Assembly: GCA_036346375.1 (NCBI GenBank) | Contig: CM070501.1 | Span: 52,059,326 to 52,123,325, forward strand | Origin: Guadua angustifolia | Lineage: Eukaryota > Streptophyta > Magnoliopsida > Poales > Poaceae | Length of the DNA stretch: 64,000 nt | Reading direction: 5' to 3' | Shown here: positions 46,136 through 57,820 of the stretch, in pieces | How the letters are laid out: each line of letters begins with the position of its first letter | How positions within the stretch are numbered: the first letter of the stretch is position 1 | Position numbers and translations under genes: made by a program | Notes under the pieces: model-generated | Told to the model about the DNA's origin: nothing | What the model saw: the letters and a program-made list of their open reading frames with translations, nothing else | The model's database searches: none

Positions 46136-49100
46136 TCACCATGGTACAGTCGCTATCCCTTGCAAAGCTTGGTCACATTTCTTCACGCTTGACTCCATCT
46201 CCTCCATCTCCACGTCCATTTTGCTCAGAGCATCCTTCAGATTCGACAGCTTAGATTCAAGAGCTTTCATTTTCTCCCCAGCATGAGCCCGCTCGACCTT
46301 TATCTCTTTGTACTTCTCACACACTGCAGGATCTCTTGATTGAGCAGGGAGGCCAAGAAGATCGTTGACACGTTCAAGCAAGAATGCAACATTCATGCCC
46401 AGGAGCTCAAAGGATTCCAAGGTCTTCTTCCAGATCAGAAAGTCCACATGAGAGGAAGCATGCGCCTTGCAGGCCTTGATACCCTCAGCAATGTTGATCG
46501 TCTCCATGATCACTCCTACAACAAGTGTAAGATTTAATTGTTTGAGCAGATGCTTGTGAAGGAACGACTTCTGGGCACAGCAGAGCTTGTAGTATGTCCT
46601 GCGTAGGTGATCAGGGAATTTGCAGTCAAGAACCAAACTGTCCACGATGATGTTGAAGTTACTGAAACTTGTCACATCATCGAAATCGACATCTGAATCT
46701 GAAAATTTGATGCCGTCAATTGCTTCACTGACTAGATTATTGCTATCATTGTATGCTACTTTGCTACCGACTCTGATAACCTTTGGTTCCTCCTTAACCT
46801 TGTCACTGACTCTGATAACCTTTGGAACCTCCTTAACCTTGTCACTAAGTCTGATAACCTTCGGATCCTTCTTAGACTTGGCATCATCAGAACTTTCTTC
46901 TTCTGGCATGTGGAGCACGGAACATGATTCAGGAGATTCAAAAGTTAGCCTATTGCCATGTATAATAGATTCACAGGTGCAAAATCAACAAGATAAACTT
47001 TCACTCACTCGATATCTTCCCTTTCTTGTACGCTTCCATACCCAGGGGACCGAGTGCTCCATCAGTTGTAGTGGAGTTATTTGCTCTTATTATATAGACC
47101 TGAATGGAAGGCGTACAAAAATGAGATGAAATTGTATTATTAGATAAGTGCGGACCGCATACGCAAGAAAGGATTCAAGAAATGGGTATCCTGTAAACAG
47201 TAACCAAAATATTCGGAAACACTTGCCTTAAATTTTGTTGATCTCACAAGTTGAAAAACCACAACATCGCCAACCTTAATACCATGCTTAATTGAAAAAC
47301 CTCTCCACCCAGCACTAAGTCCCTGCTTGGTACCTAGATAAGTTGTATCATAGTTGTGCCCATCCTCATCTTCTAGCACAATTCCAGCGTCATGCTTTGG
47401 GAGATGCTTGTTGCAAAAGTCAGATGGTAGACCCTGGGAGAGGAACACAAAAGTCAAAATCAGAGGAAGCGAAAAAAGAGATTGTTTTCACGCGGCAAGC
47501 AAAATTTTTGGTGGCTATTTTCTTAAACACAGGCACTCTTTCAATGAAGTTGTAAATGCTAAGAACCTAAGACATTCAGGAAATGTTCATAGCTAGCATT
47601 TATGAGACTTGCTTCTATGACTCCCTAAAACTACTTTTCACGAATCTCAACATGCTTTTTAAGTTTGTAGTTTCCATTTTTGGGGAGAGCATTCATTTGG
47701 TAATCTGATTGCTTAATAAAGAAGGAAATTTGAATGTTTCTTCAGGAGGTGTTTCCTGCCATTCTCTATTTGGGTCCACTTGCTAATCATAAGAAATAAA
47801 TGCCAAATTATACAGCATTGGCAAACATTTAAATGGCTAATCAATAGCAACTTACCAGCCAAAAACCCCGAACAACATGTGATTGTAGCATATACTTGAC
47901 AAAGCTAGGTTGTTCTGCTGGTAACTTCGTCTGTACCTCCTTAGCTCTCGCCATAGCAGACCCACAGTTGTCCTGAACACTGTAATTTGTTTAAGTGCAT
48001 AACCTTAACCCGACATGCTTGAGAACTTTTACTGCAGTTTACTCATGAGAAAAACAAGAAAAGTTGAAGTACCTTGCACGTTTCTTTTGGCCATTAACAA
48101 CAGATACCTGTCAAGTCACAACTTGTTCATAGTTAGTCCGTTCGTTCAGTGATGAACTAATGCAAAGTCAAGAAAAATGGAGCTTAAAAACACAAGAATT
48201 TTATATAGACTATAGAGCAACGAAAAGGGACACAGAAAAATCCATGGAAAATACATGTTTAGAATCACATTCAATATTGTGTTGTGCCATTCAATCCAAT
48301 AAGAAAATTTGAGTCAGCTATCGAAGTTCCGAAAAGTTATTTTTTGTATATATCAAAATATTTGGGGTATCATGAGCTCATAAATGCAAATTGGAAGTTC
48401 TTTTTACTGGTTCTAATTTTCCATGATATGAAATGTTCATATCGCATGCACAGATACAAGGATGGAACTAGAGAGTGCATCTTACTTTAACAGTGTTAGT
48501 TAGGCCGGTGCTAGTATTCTGGGCATTGTGTGTTTGAGTAACGCCAGGAAGCTTTATTTGCTCACACTCCTCCTTGCTTGGCCTTACAATCTTCCATAAC
48601 GAGGAAACCAAATATCAGAATGGTTAGATCAATTAGTTGTACACTTGTACTTAATGATTTATGAGATGAAAAGGAATTCAGCAAGAAGCTGTTGCAACGA
48701 TGCGAAAATATTGTTGCTACATGTCGTGCTCTGTTGGTCATGTAGTAATTCATTGGTAGTGGTGCTCTAAATGGAGCCACTGATCACTGATGCTCATGTA
48801 GGATATATCTACATGAAATGTACACGAGAACTAAAGCAATAGCAAACTTACTTGCAAAGGAACAACCTCCACCTCGTCACATGTATCGTCACAATCAATT
48901 TCTATAGATTGTTGAGCAACATCGATATCAAGCTTCTCATCCTGCAATCACGAAATACTTTGTCTCATGAAAATACCAAGTTTAACAGAAGACCAAATGG
49001 GAACATATAGTCTGATAACATGGAGAATTCATAAGGTCATTGAGTATTGACGGTACTTGAAAGTGCTAATGAGCATTGAAAGAAAAACATAAGCAAATAA

Positions 49101-50722
49101 TTTCTAGCCTACATTTTAGTTTATCAGAGACATTTTCGCATAGTACGTGTGATAAATGTCAAAAAGCAAAAGAGAAACACTAAAGAAAGGGTTGACATAA
49201 AGACTACTGAAGTGACCTCATAACGATCTAAGTCGAGTTTAAGCTGTCAGAGACTTGAAAACAGACAACACATGACTGAAATCTATCAGAAGTGATGGGT
49301 TCAGAGGTTCAATTCATGGACCAACTAACATACAGGGATTCTACGTCTCCTAGAACGGCAGCACGGTCTACATTGTTGAAGTACGAAGAGGTGTTGCGCC
49401 AAGAGTGAGGGGAAGTGTTGGTGTATCAGTTGATTGTCCCTTCGCTACTAGTGTACCGGACTTATCAAACTAAGGATGCGGATTCAGACATACATATTGT
49501 TTTGCTTACACCAAACTATGGTATCGTGTTTTTTTTTCATTATGATATATGAATGTGATACTCTGAAGCTTCGAAAAACGAACAATATCTTAAATACAGC
49601 AATGTGAAATGATTCCATGCAGGACCTCACCATCGGCACAAAATCTTTGTCGCTCTCACTCTCGCTGCTGGTGCTGCTGCTACTGCTGCCGCTGTCAAGC
49701 AAGGCGAGCCTTTTCTTCACCAATGCCATCTTCTGCTCCATCTTGTTCTCGGCGGACTGGGAACCTGCCGGCCTCCCTCTCTTCCTCTGAAGAGCAACCT
49801 ACCAAAGCAGAGCAACGAATTCAAAACAAAATTATCTATGCGACGAAAGATCAATACTTTCATCATCGAAAAAAAATTCTCATCTGGCAATAAGTAGTAC
49901 CTAACTGATCAAAGAGGAAGCAAAATCTTCAGCGATCAAAAGATGAAAGATGAAACATGCAAGAAACATCGAACACTACACCTAATTAATCAAACAATAG
50001 CCCGAAACACAGGCACGATGCGACCGATTCACCAAAATAAAATGATATGTTCACACGTTGTGAAAGAAAACTGAGCTGAAAAGACGGGATTATTGAATGT
50101 TAAAGAAACATCTGCGCTAACCGGATCATCGGGGGAAAACGTGGGGACTGTCCTTTTACTTTCAAGAATCACTTATTTAAAAAAAGTACATTTTAAAAAA
50201 CTATAAGTTTGTTGTACTAATTATTACAAACTATATATTTTAGCTCATATTATCCAAAACAATAGATTTTATAAGTATTAGTGTGATCAAACTACGAGTT
50301 TTAGAACCGACTTTGAGGCCTTTTGACATACGGGCCACACTGCCATACTTAGTCAATTCTAAAACAATTATAAAATATGCAGTTTTATGGTATAACTTAT
50401 AGTTTTGCAAAATAAATAGTAAAAGTTATAGTTCTCTAATAGTTTGCAGAAGAAACGCATAGTTTTATGAAATTTACTCATTTAAAAACTATCTTTAACA
50501 ATATGAAATAAAACATAGGTACTCTGGAAGAAAGATAAAACAGATAAACTCAAGAAATCGTAGTACAAAATCTGCCATTAATCGACATTCAAGAGAACTG
50601 TGGGAAACGAAGAACCCTCGATCGCGAATCAGAACAATAAATGAACGAAAGAAAGAGCTCAATGACAGGGGAGTTGAGAGAGAGAGAGAGGAACGTGCCT
50701 TGAGGGGCTGTTCGATCGCCAT
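46136..50722 (-). CDS. B3-domain protein (rice Os01g0234100-like), nine exons
   Basis: Exons: 50722-50699, 49786-49631, 48941-48852, 48590-48486, 48108-48074, 47979-47856, 47433-47227, 47099-47005, 46949-46136. They sum to 1650 bases, 549 residues in one frame. An AT-hook-like RKRGRPAG lies near the N-terminus, with a Ser-rich acidic patch after it. The B3 DNA-binding domain spans exons 6-8 (QPSFVKYMLQSHVVRGFWLG, LPSDFCNKHLPKHDAG, GWRGFSIKHGIKVGDVVVFQ). Three tandem PKVIR.SDKVKE repeats and a conserved C-terminal helical region ending in a coiled coil (KMKALESKLSNLKDALSKMD) follow. B3 proteins are nuclear transcription regulators; the C-terminal region is shared with the rice protein named. 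Introns 1 and 7 use GC donors. Intron 1 is AT-rich. The exon 8/9 join is the least certain. Confidence 0.85.
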
Positions 50723-50729
50723 CGCCTCC

Positions 50730-53502
50730 TGGCAGCTGGAACCCTGCGGCTCGAAAGCCTCGGCCGGTTTCTCTCTTCACCTCACTTCGAAATTTGGGGG
50801 CTCAGCTCAAGCTTGAGACGTGCAGCAGGTGCTCGCGTGGAGGAGAAGGGGTTAGTAGTAAAGTATAAACTAGAAAGAGCCGACCGTTCAGCTACAGTGA
50901 TTGATTGACTGGACGGCGGCTATATCTGTCGTAATTTTATAGTTTCGATGCAAGACGGGACATTTTGAAAAGCACTTTATAGATAGTAAGATTTTTCATT
51001 CCTTTTCGCTTAGCTTTTCAAAAACGGGTTAACTCTAAACTCAGGTCGCCGCAAAAGGAAGAAGTCCAAATTCAGTTCGACGATGCTCCATTTTGAGGGG
51101 AAAAAAATCTAGCTGGACAATACTTAGAATGGATGGATATCGCAATATAAATTTTATAGGGAACGGATCATTCCACCGTTCCGTAGAACTTCGTTTCTGG
51201 ATTCGCGTTCGGAGGAGTCGAAGCTCTACCAAAACATCCTTAGCTCCCTCGCGTGAGAATTAGGATCTCTAAGGAGTGATTCTTGGTTTTGAACCAGGCA
51301 TAATAAGTCATCTCCTGACCACTCCTGACAAGAATTCCATCCCGAGCCCCATCTATTCGCATCAGTTGGCCAAGCCAAAGGTGAACGCCATGACCCCTTC
51401 ACATCGCCATCCTTGCCTTGACCCGCTATGCTGTCGTCACTCAACTCGATCTCATCCCCACCTCGACCCCTTCACATCGTTGTCCCCGCCTTGATCCTCG
51501 TTGCACCGCCGTCACTCGCCTCAACTCGGTTGCGCCTTGAGCCCAACCTCATCCTCGCCTCAAGCATCATCAACGCTCACCCTGTCCACCGCTTAGAGCT
51601 GCCGACCGCTACTGAGGTATGGCCGAATCGCCTCAGCTCTTCCCTCTCTAGTCTCTCTCTCCCCTCTTTCAATAATTTGGAACTAGCTGCTAGCCGAACA
51701 TTTTTAAAAACTGCTTTTGATTTTTCAGAACATCAGAATCACGAGGAGTCTGAGCAAAGTTAGGAAGAAGCAGGAGCTGGAGTCCTACCGAATGGGGCCT
51801 AAAGTGCTATTTGAAATAGGCAATCAAACAGAAATTTTATAAGATGTTACAAAAGAAATAGTACAAATAGTCAAATACTCTAACTTTGTGGCACTCTAAG
51901 TTAGACAAATTTGGTTGAGTCAGACATCAATTTGGTGCATAGCTATAAGTACTGTGATAAGATTTCTTTTCTACTAACTAGGTCCTACACATTAATGACT
52001 AAAAAAGTATGGCAAGATTTTTTTCTTATGACATATCTTGGTTACCTTAGTACTCAACCAGTCAGACACCCTTACTTCCTTTGGACGTGTTGGAGATTAT
52101 AGTTTATCATGTTTTGAGAGTAGGATACCATGCATTTAAATTTAATAATGGTGCCTCTCGTTGATATACAGTGGAAAGAAATGACGAGACAGATCATAAT
52201 TGTTGAGTTCTCTATTTAGGCAAACAGAACGGTTAATTCCTAATTTTTTTATCTATCCATTCGTCTTAGGATCTGTTTAGATGGTTTTAGCTTTAGCTCC
52301 TCTCTTTCTAAGTCTGAAGTTGTCTCAACCGGCTTGCATCTCCGTACTTAGAAGCTGAAAGTCAATAGCTTATTCGTACTAGGAGAAGTTGAAAATCGAA
52401 AACTAGCTAGGTAACTTCTCACGGTTTTGATGTGTTGGAGTTCTGATTTTGTTACTAGAGTTAAAAAAAGTTACCCTATTATACTAAGTATAAAATCCCA
52501 AACCGCACCATTTTTACTCCCGTTCCCGACCCGCGTACCTCACACTTAGAATCTAGACTGCCAAACACCCAATGGGCGTTTAGCCATGCATCCTTTTGCC
52601 AAGTCGAAAAACTACTCATCAAAAAAGTTGTAGCCATATCGAACAAGATCTTAATCGTGAGATTAGGCTTATAAGTTGTGAGTAACCCTCCTAAGCAAGA
52701 GTTTCAACTCTAGCTAATGTAGAAGTGATGGCTTTTCTAATACCCTTTTACCTCGTTCTTTTCAAATCTAGACCCTTTATGAAGAGTTACAAATCTAGCT
52801 TCCTCTAACATACTTCCACACTCGTTGGCCGCATAGGCCTCCTCCTCGCTCGCCTCGGTTACTGGACAAGCACTGCTGCTCCCATAGCGCCAGCAGTGTG
52901 CAGCACCCGCCTGTTCCCATGCTCTCGAGGTGCGGTTGGCCAGCTTCTACGATAGGTGAGCGCAGTAGCACAATATATTTGAAAACAAAAGAAAGATAGA
53001 TAATGAGGCTGAAAAACTCATCACTTCGCCAACGTACTTTATTTCAACGGGGTAATCTCACCACCCAACAATCAAGATTAATGTACTTTATTTCATATAC
53101 GGAACCAAACAACTTTTCTGTAGCAGCTGCGCGCGTGATGCCTGACGATATGGTACGTGGCATGGCCTCAGTCCCCTACCCAACGGCATGCCCTCAGTCC
53201 ATGGCAAGTGGCAATCCACCGCACGAACGTGCCGATCGCCGACCGTTACTTCTCCTGGCGCGCTGCGGCCCGGCGCCTTTGGGCACGCATGTTGCCGCCA
53301 CTTGACCTCGCGCGGTGCGCACCTCTCAGACCGAGCTAGCGCACTGGAATCTTTAGCCTTTTTTTTTAGCTTGTCACTTTTTTAGATCTAATTTGATGTA
53401 AAAGATTAAAAAATACTTCTCTTTGTTTTTTATCACGAAAGCATCGGTAAGTGATACGTATTATCTACTATATCTGTTTACTTTGATAGTACCATCCTGC
53501 CA
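50730..53502. other. Intergenic, degraded repeats, no gene seen
   Basis: B3 promoter side near 50730-50900, then AT-rich sequence. 52267-52575 has weak inverted ends (ctgtttag / ccaaacac) like a decayed grass MITE. No ORF has a recognisable domain. Confidence 0.45.
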
Positions 53503-53940
53503 CACTATGTACCAGGAAATTAACGTCGGTCCGAGACTAAGCCGACGGTAATTAATTAATTAACGTTGGTTTACTCTTGGGCCGACGTTAATTAAACCAT
53601 AATTAATGTCGGCCCTAAATGGCCGACGGTAATTAGTTAATTAACGTCGGCCTAAAGCCCTGACCGACGTTAATTGACCAGCCATAAGTCCGCTCTTTTC
53701 GCTCGCCCCGCACCCAATCGACACCGAAATTGGTCGCCGCCTCGCTTCGACGCCGCGCCCTGCCGCCCACGCCACGCCCCCCGACCCGCGGCAAGCACGC
53801 GGCGAGAATTAACGTCGGCCACATCTGGTCGACGTTAATTACTAATTAGCCATTTGCCGACGTTTATTGTAATTAACGTTGGCAAATGGCTAATTAACGC
53901 CGGCCTTTGGCCGATGTTAATTTTCGGGATTCCTGTAGTG
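53503..53940. mobile_element. CACTA-like miniature element
   Basis: The left end CACTATGTACCAGGAA and right end (complement) CACTACAGGAATCCCG match the CACTA (En/Spm) terminal pattern. Between them are about 14 copies of a TTAACGTCGGC-like subterminal motif in alternating orientation, leaving a short GC-rich core (53690-53805). No transposase, so it depends on a helper. The 3-base target duplication could not be matched. Confidence 0.6.
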
Positions 53941-55126
53941 ATGTGCCGTTGTTGCCGAGTGGGTGCCGCTTTGCTGTCTTGCATATGGTGTTTGGTACAT
54001 GACTGCCGAGCTAGGGGTGCACGGTAGCAAGCAGGCCACGGTGGCCCTACCAACTGCTACCACAAGTCAGCACCCCTGTCATGATACACGGACATAACAA
54101 ATGATACTGTCGACACTTTCACAATTAGAGTGGAAAATATCCTTGGTATTATATTCATATGGGAACAAGATTTACAGTAAAAAAATGTGACAATGCCAAA
54201 TAGGCCAAGCTTCAGAGGACCGGACGTTGCATGCATCTTTATCATGGAAGTAAACACTATTCTACCCTCCTCTCTTTCTTTCTTTGCAAAAATGGCTCCA
54301 TTCTGAATAAAATTGTAAATGTAGTCTACTACCCACCACGGAAGGCACCGTTTCCTACCATAGAAGGGCCTCGCCTCCCGAGCTCCCTCTCCATGGCATT
54401 GTTCCTCCCGCGTGTCGTTGTGCCGCCATCCACGCACACCTCCTTTGCTTTTTGCGCTCCTTTCCGTGGCTCCGACTCCTTCCGCTTCTCCAAAGGCGTT
54501 CGCCGCCTGCTGCCGCGTTCGCTGCTTGCCTCCTGTGCTATGCCTTCGCGGCACCCTAGCCTCCCACGCTCTTTGAGTGTGGCAAGCCACAGCGGTGCCT
54601 TTTGCAGCGGAGGAGTTGACTAAATTTATAAAGTTTTTTTTGAAGAGTGTTGTTTTTCTAAACTAATACAAGGAGTTTACCCCCCGCTCAGCGTGGAATG
54701 TCCAGCCCAACGTCCACACTATTAGCCCCAACACCCACGTTATTTGGCCCAATTCCCGCACGTACGTCTCTGCACACTTACGAGATATGTATCGCCCTTT
54801 TTTAAAAACCATAGCAATATATGGACACCTTACTAATACAATATTAGTCATGTGCTCGTGCGTTGTAACATAAACTCAATTCACGACAAAAAATATATTT
54901 GCAAAGAGAACTAACTTTGTTTGAATGATATTGTTCACTTTGAATGTGCAATGGTTAAATGTTTAAATCAATTCATCGAAACATACAAATTCTAAACACT
55001 TGTTTACAAACTCGAGTTTAAAATTATCTTTAATTTTGTAATCTTAAATAATAACATCATAGCACTTGGGATTGTAAATTTGTAATGTCGTAATTCGAGA
55101 TCGATCGATCTAGCGAGAGAGGCATC
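53941..55126. other. Intergenic, no gene seen
   Basis: 54057-54623 has overlapping ORFs on both strands but no domain or splice signals I can support. 54880-55080 is AT-rich and would be the remaining intron side of the RBP45/47 fragment. I searched it for the next RBP45/47 exon and saw none. Confidence 0.45.
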
Positions 55127-55574
55127 ACCTGTTGCCCCATGGGCGCAAATGTGTTGAAGAGGTAGGCATCATCCATCCAATACTGGAGATCTTCAATCCA
55201 CAGAGACCTAATCTCACCTATGGGCACGAGCTTGCCCACAACCTTTGCCCCGTGCTACGACTGCGGCGGTGCGTACTACTGCGATGGAGGCGTGTACTAC
55301 TAGGGAGGCGGAGGCACGTACTGCTGTAATGGCGAGGGCACATATTGTGGAGGAAGATGCTGCTGCGGCTGGCCTCACATCGCCGGTGGAGAAGTGTGTA
55401 GGGGACACTACCGGTAGTAATCTTGATGGCACTGGTAGTAATACAATGACGCCGATAGTATCATGGCGAGGACCCATCTGCCGCTGGCGGCACCCTAGGG
55501 ACCTACAGCGTTGGGGCATATTGCTCGTTCATCGGCGGCTGCATCGCGTATTGTCCCCAGTGAGGTTGTTGCCA
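55127..55574 (-). pseudogene. RBP45/47-like RNA-binding protein, first-exon fragment
   Basis: The minus strand starts WQQPHWGQYAMQPPMNEQYA, a Gln/Pro-rich N-terminus as in RBP45/47 poly(A)-binding-like proteins, then hits TAG and TGA stops and changes frame. It ends with RSLWIEDLQYWMDDAYLFNT then FAPMGQQ, the start of RRM1 (RNP2: LWI-DLQYWM). A proper GTGATG donor follows at 55126. The family has Gly for Glu in LWIGDL. No later exon is found to the left. It reads as a captured or truncated first exon, with decayed low-complexity part. Confidence 0.7.
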
Positions 55575-56939
55575 CCGCGAAACCCTAAAACCTAGGAGAG
55601 AGGAGACGAGAGAAGGTTTGGGGTTTCAATAACCTAATACGTGGAGACTGGAGAGAAAGCGGCGACAGAAAGAGTGAAACGAGTTAAATCATCTTCTATC
55701 TCAACCGTGTATATCAGATCTAACGGATCAGGTACTCTGGAGAAGAACGGACGACCACCACTAAATTCTAATTAGAAGTAGTAGAGAAAAGATAAAAAGG
55801 GCACGGGTTCTTCCCCGTGGATAGGCAGGCAGTGTACCTTCCCGGACCAAATGATCAAAGCCTGATTTTGTCATGGCCGAGCCTAACAACAGCCTGCCAG
55901 GCCATACGAGTTGGGTTAATTACGTCAAAATGTAGATGCGGTTTCCGCACCATGCATGAGAAGAGTAGTGGTGGGTGCAATTTCCCATTTCGACGTAGCA
56001 CAACAACACGATTGTTGTAGTAGATGGTTGCAACTTGCAAATCACTCAAGCACTCGATTTGCCAGTGATATCTCTCTTTCGGAAAAGCACCCAACCACTT
56101 GCAAAACGTGTGGGAAGAGAATCCTCGGACGGCAATATAATACTCAGTGTCACATAGGGCTTCCTTTTTAAGGACAGCAAACGGCTAGCATAGCCATCTT
56201 ATTGTATGAATAATAGTACATTGTTAGCTATCTATAAGTTTTGCTACATATGATTTTTATCGACATAGAGGAGGAAAAGAAGAGAGAGAGTTTATCTATC
56301 TCTTCGTAAAAAGACAATCATATAGACAGCACAAACTACCAATAATGATCATAAAAAAAGAGTTTTATATCATAATTAAATGATTATAGGATCTCATATA
56401 GATAACTTTAAAATATTATCTATTGTAAAAATTATTTTTAAATAATAGTCGTCTCTGATATTGTAGTGTACAATTGGCCAACTCACCGACATAAATTTGG
56501 AACAGGCGGTACTTATCCCTAGTTAATTCGGCAAGGTCCCGCAATTAGCGTATGGGGGTATTTCGATATTTGGCATCTAATTCGCATCGCTTCGCACTCT
56601 AATGTATGATATTTGAAAAATCCGGAAATAACGACATGGGTCAAGATGTCAAATATTGAAAAATTCGTTTTTAAAGGGTGTCAAATTTCAAAATCTCTCT
56701 TAGGCTATGTGTACCGTGGCTCCAATTAAACGGGAGGAAACGAACGATACGACGCCATGCGATCGATGTATGAGCAGCGATTTGTGGCCGGGTGGCTTCG
56801 GCACGGGACGAACCGGGCAAAGCGCACTGCCCGCTTTACGCTGCTTTTCCTCCTTGGCACGCAAGGCGTCTCCTCCGCCGTCCCAATCGCATCCGTGTGG
56901 TGTGACTCCCGCATTCCCCTCGTCGCCATCTCCGCAGTT
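55575..56939. other. Intergenic, no gene seen
   Basis: A gttttagggtttcgcgg-type 5' UTR phrase near 55580-55620 belongs with the RBP45/47 fragment. 56200-56450 is AT-rich. From about 56700 the sequence becomes GC-rich and probably holds the promoter of the E2 gene. Confidence 0.45.
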
Positions 56940-57149
56940 CACACGCACGTACTGCACGGAGCGGGAGCATCCCGCCGCCCCTTCTCTCGCTCGCTGCCCG
57001 CCTTCACCTGCTACCCTACCCCAAGTCCAGGCGCAAGCTCAGGCGCAAGCGCGAGGCTGAAGGTGCTGTGTGCGCTTCCAACTCCCAAGAACTCGTGGTT
57101 TTTCTTCTCCTCCGCGTCCGCTCTGCTCTCTTCTTCTTGGTCGATGCAG
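56940..57149 (+). other. 5' UTR exon of E2 gene (inferred)
   Basis: A GC- and CT-rich transcribed-looking stretch ends with GATGCAG and a GTTCGT donor at 57150. The next acceptor is at 57791-57792 (tttttcag), 28 bases before the ATG at 57821. A 5' UTR intron is common in plant housekeeping genes. The 5' limit is a guess. Confidence 0.45.
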
Positions 57150-57820
57150 GTTCGTGTTCTTCCTTTCGTTGCGTCGGTGGGTTTTCTTGATGGTGTGATG
57201 GAGGATGGATGCATCCACGATGGTTTGCTGGGCTAGCTAGCGTTCCTGCTTTCTTTCTTTTTTGTCTGTTCTTGGGGTGGTTGTGCCTGGGGTCGGTCGG
57301 GTCCATCGGGCCTGCCAAGGTGTCATGCACTGATTGGAGTGTGGGGGGTAGTCGCCGACAAGCGGGGCCAAGCAACATGAGTTCTTGCGAAAGAAAAAAA
57401 AAAAAGGGAAAAGAGGAAAAATTAGTCGGTTACACTCAATTCGTTGTCTTTTAGTGATGTGTCTATGACATATGGGTCTATCTGAGTCTATAACAGTGGA
57501 CCAAAGTATTATAAAGTGAATCACGAATTTTAAAGAGTGTCAGTGACGCCAATCTCTTGGAAAAGAATGCCTTCGCGCGTTGGGATTCTCTGAGAAGATT
57601 GATTCTCTTTCTCAAAGAAGAAGAAGAAGAAGAGCCTGAGTTCTCCTTTTCTTTTCGTTTTCCTTTTTCTTGTTTGAGTTATTCTTGCCGAGGAAATGTT
57701 TTCTGTGAAGGTGCTCTTTATGCATCTGTCGTTCATGTGCTTTTGATCTTTACTTCTGGTTGTCTGTTACAATGGTGTTTCATGTTTTTCAGGTAATTTT
57801 TGTGTGAAGTGGGTTACAGG

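Noticed and set aside
52267..52575. Possible decayed MITE
   Set aside because: Inverted ends too weak and no target duplication found.
54057..54623. ORFs of 130 and 177 codons
   Set aside because: No recognisable domain and opposite-strand overlap; likely chance in GC-rich sequence.
56707..57236. ORFs of 117 and 159 codons upstream of the E2 gene
   Set aside because: Lie in a promoter/5' UTR-like GC-rich stretch with a splice donor at 57150; products have no domain.
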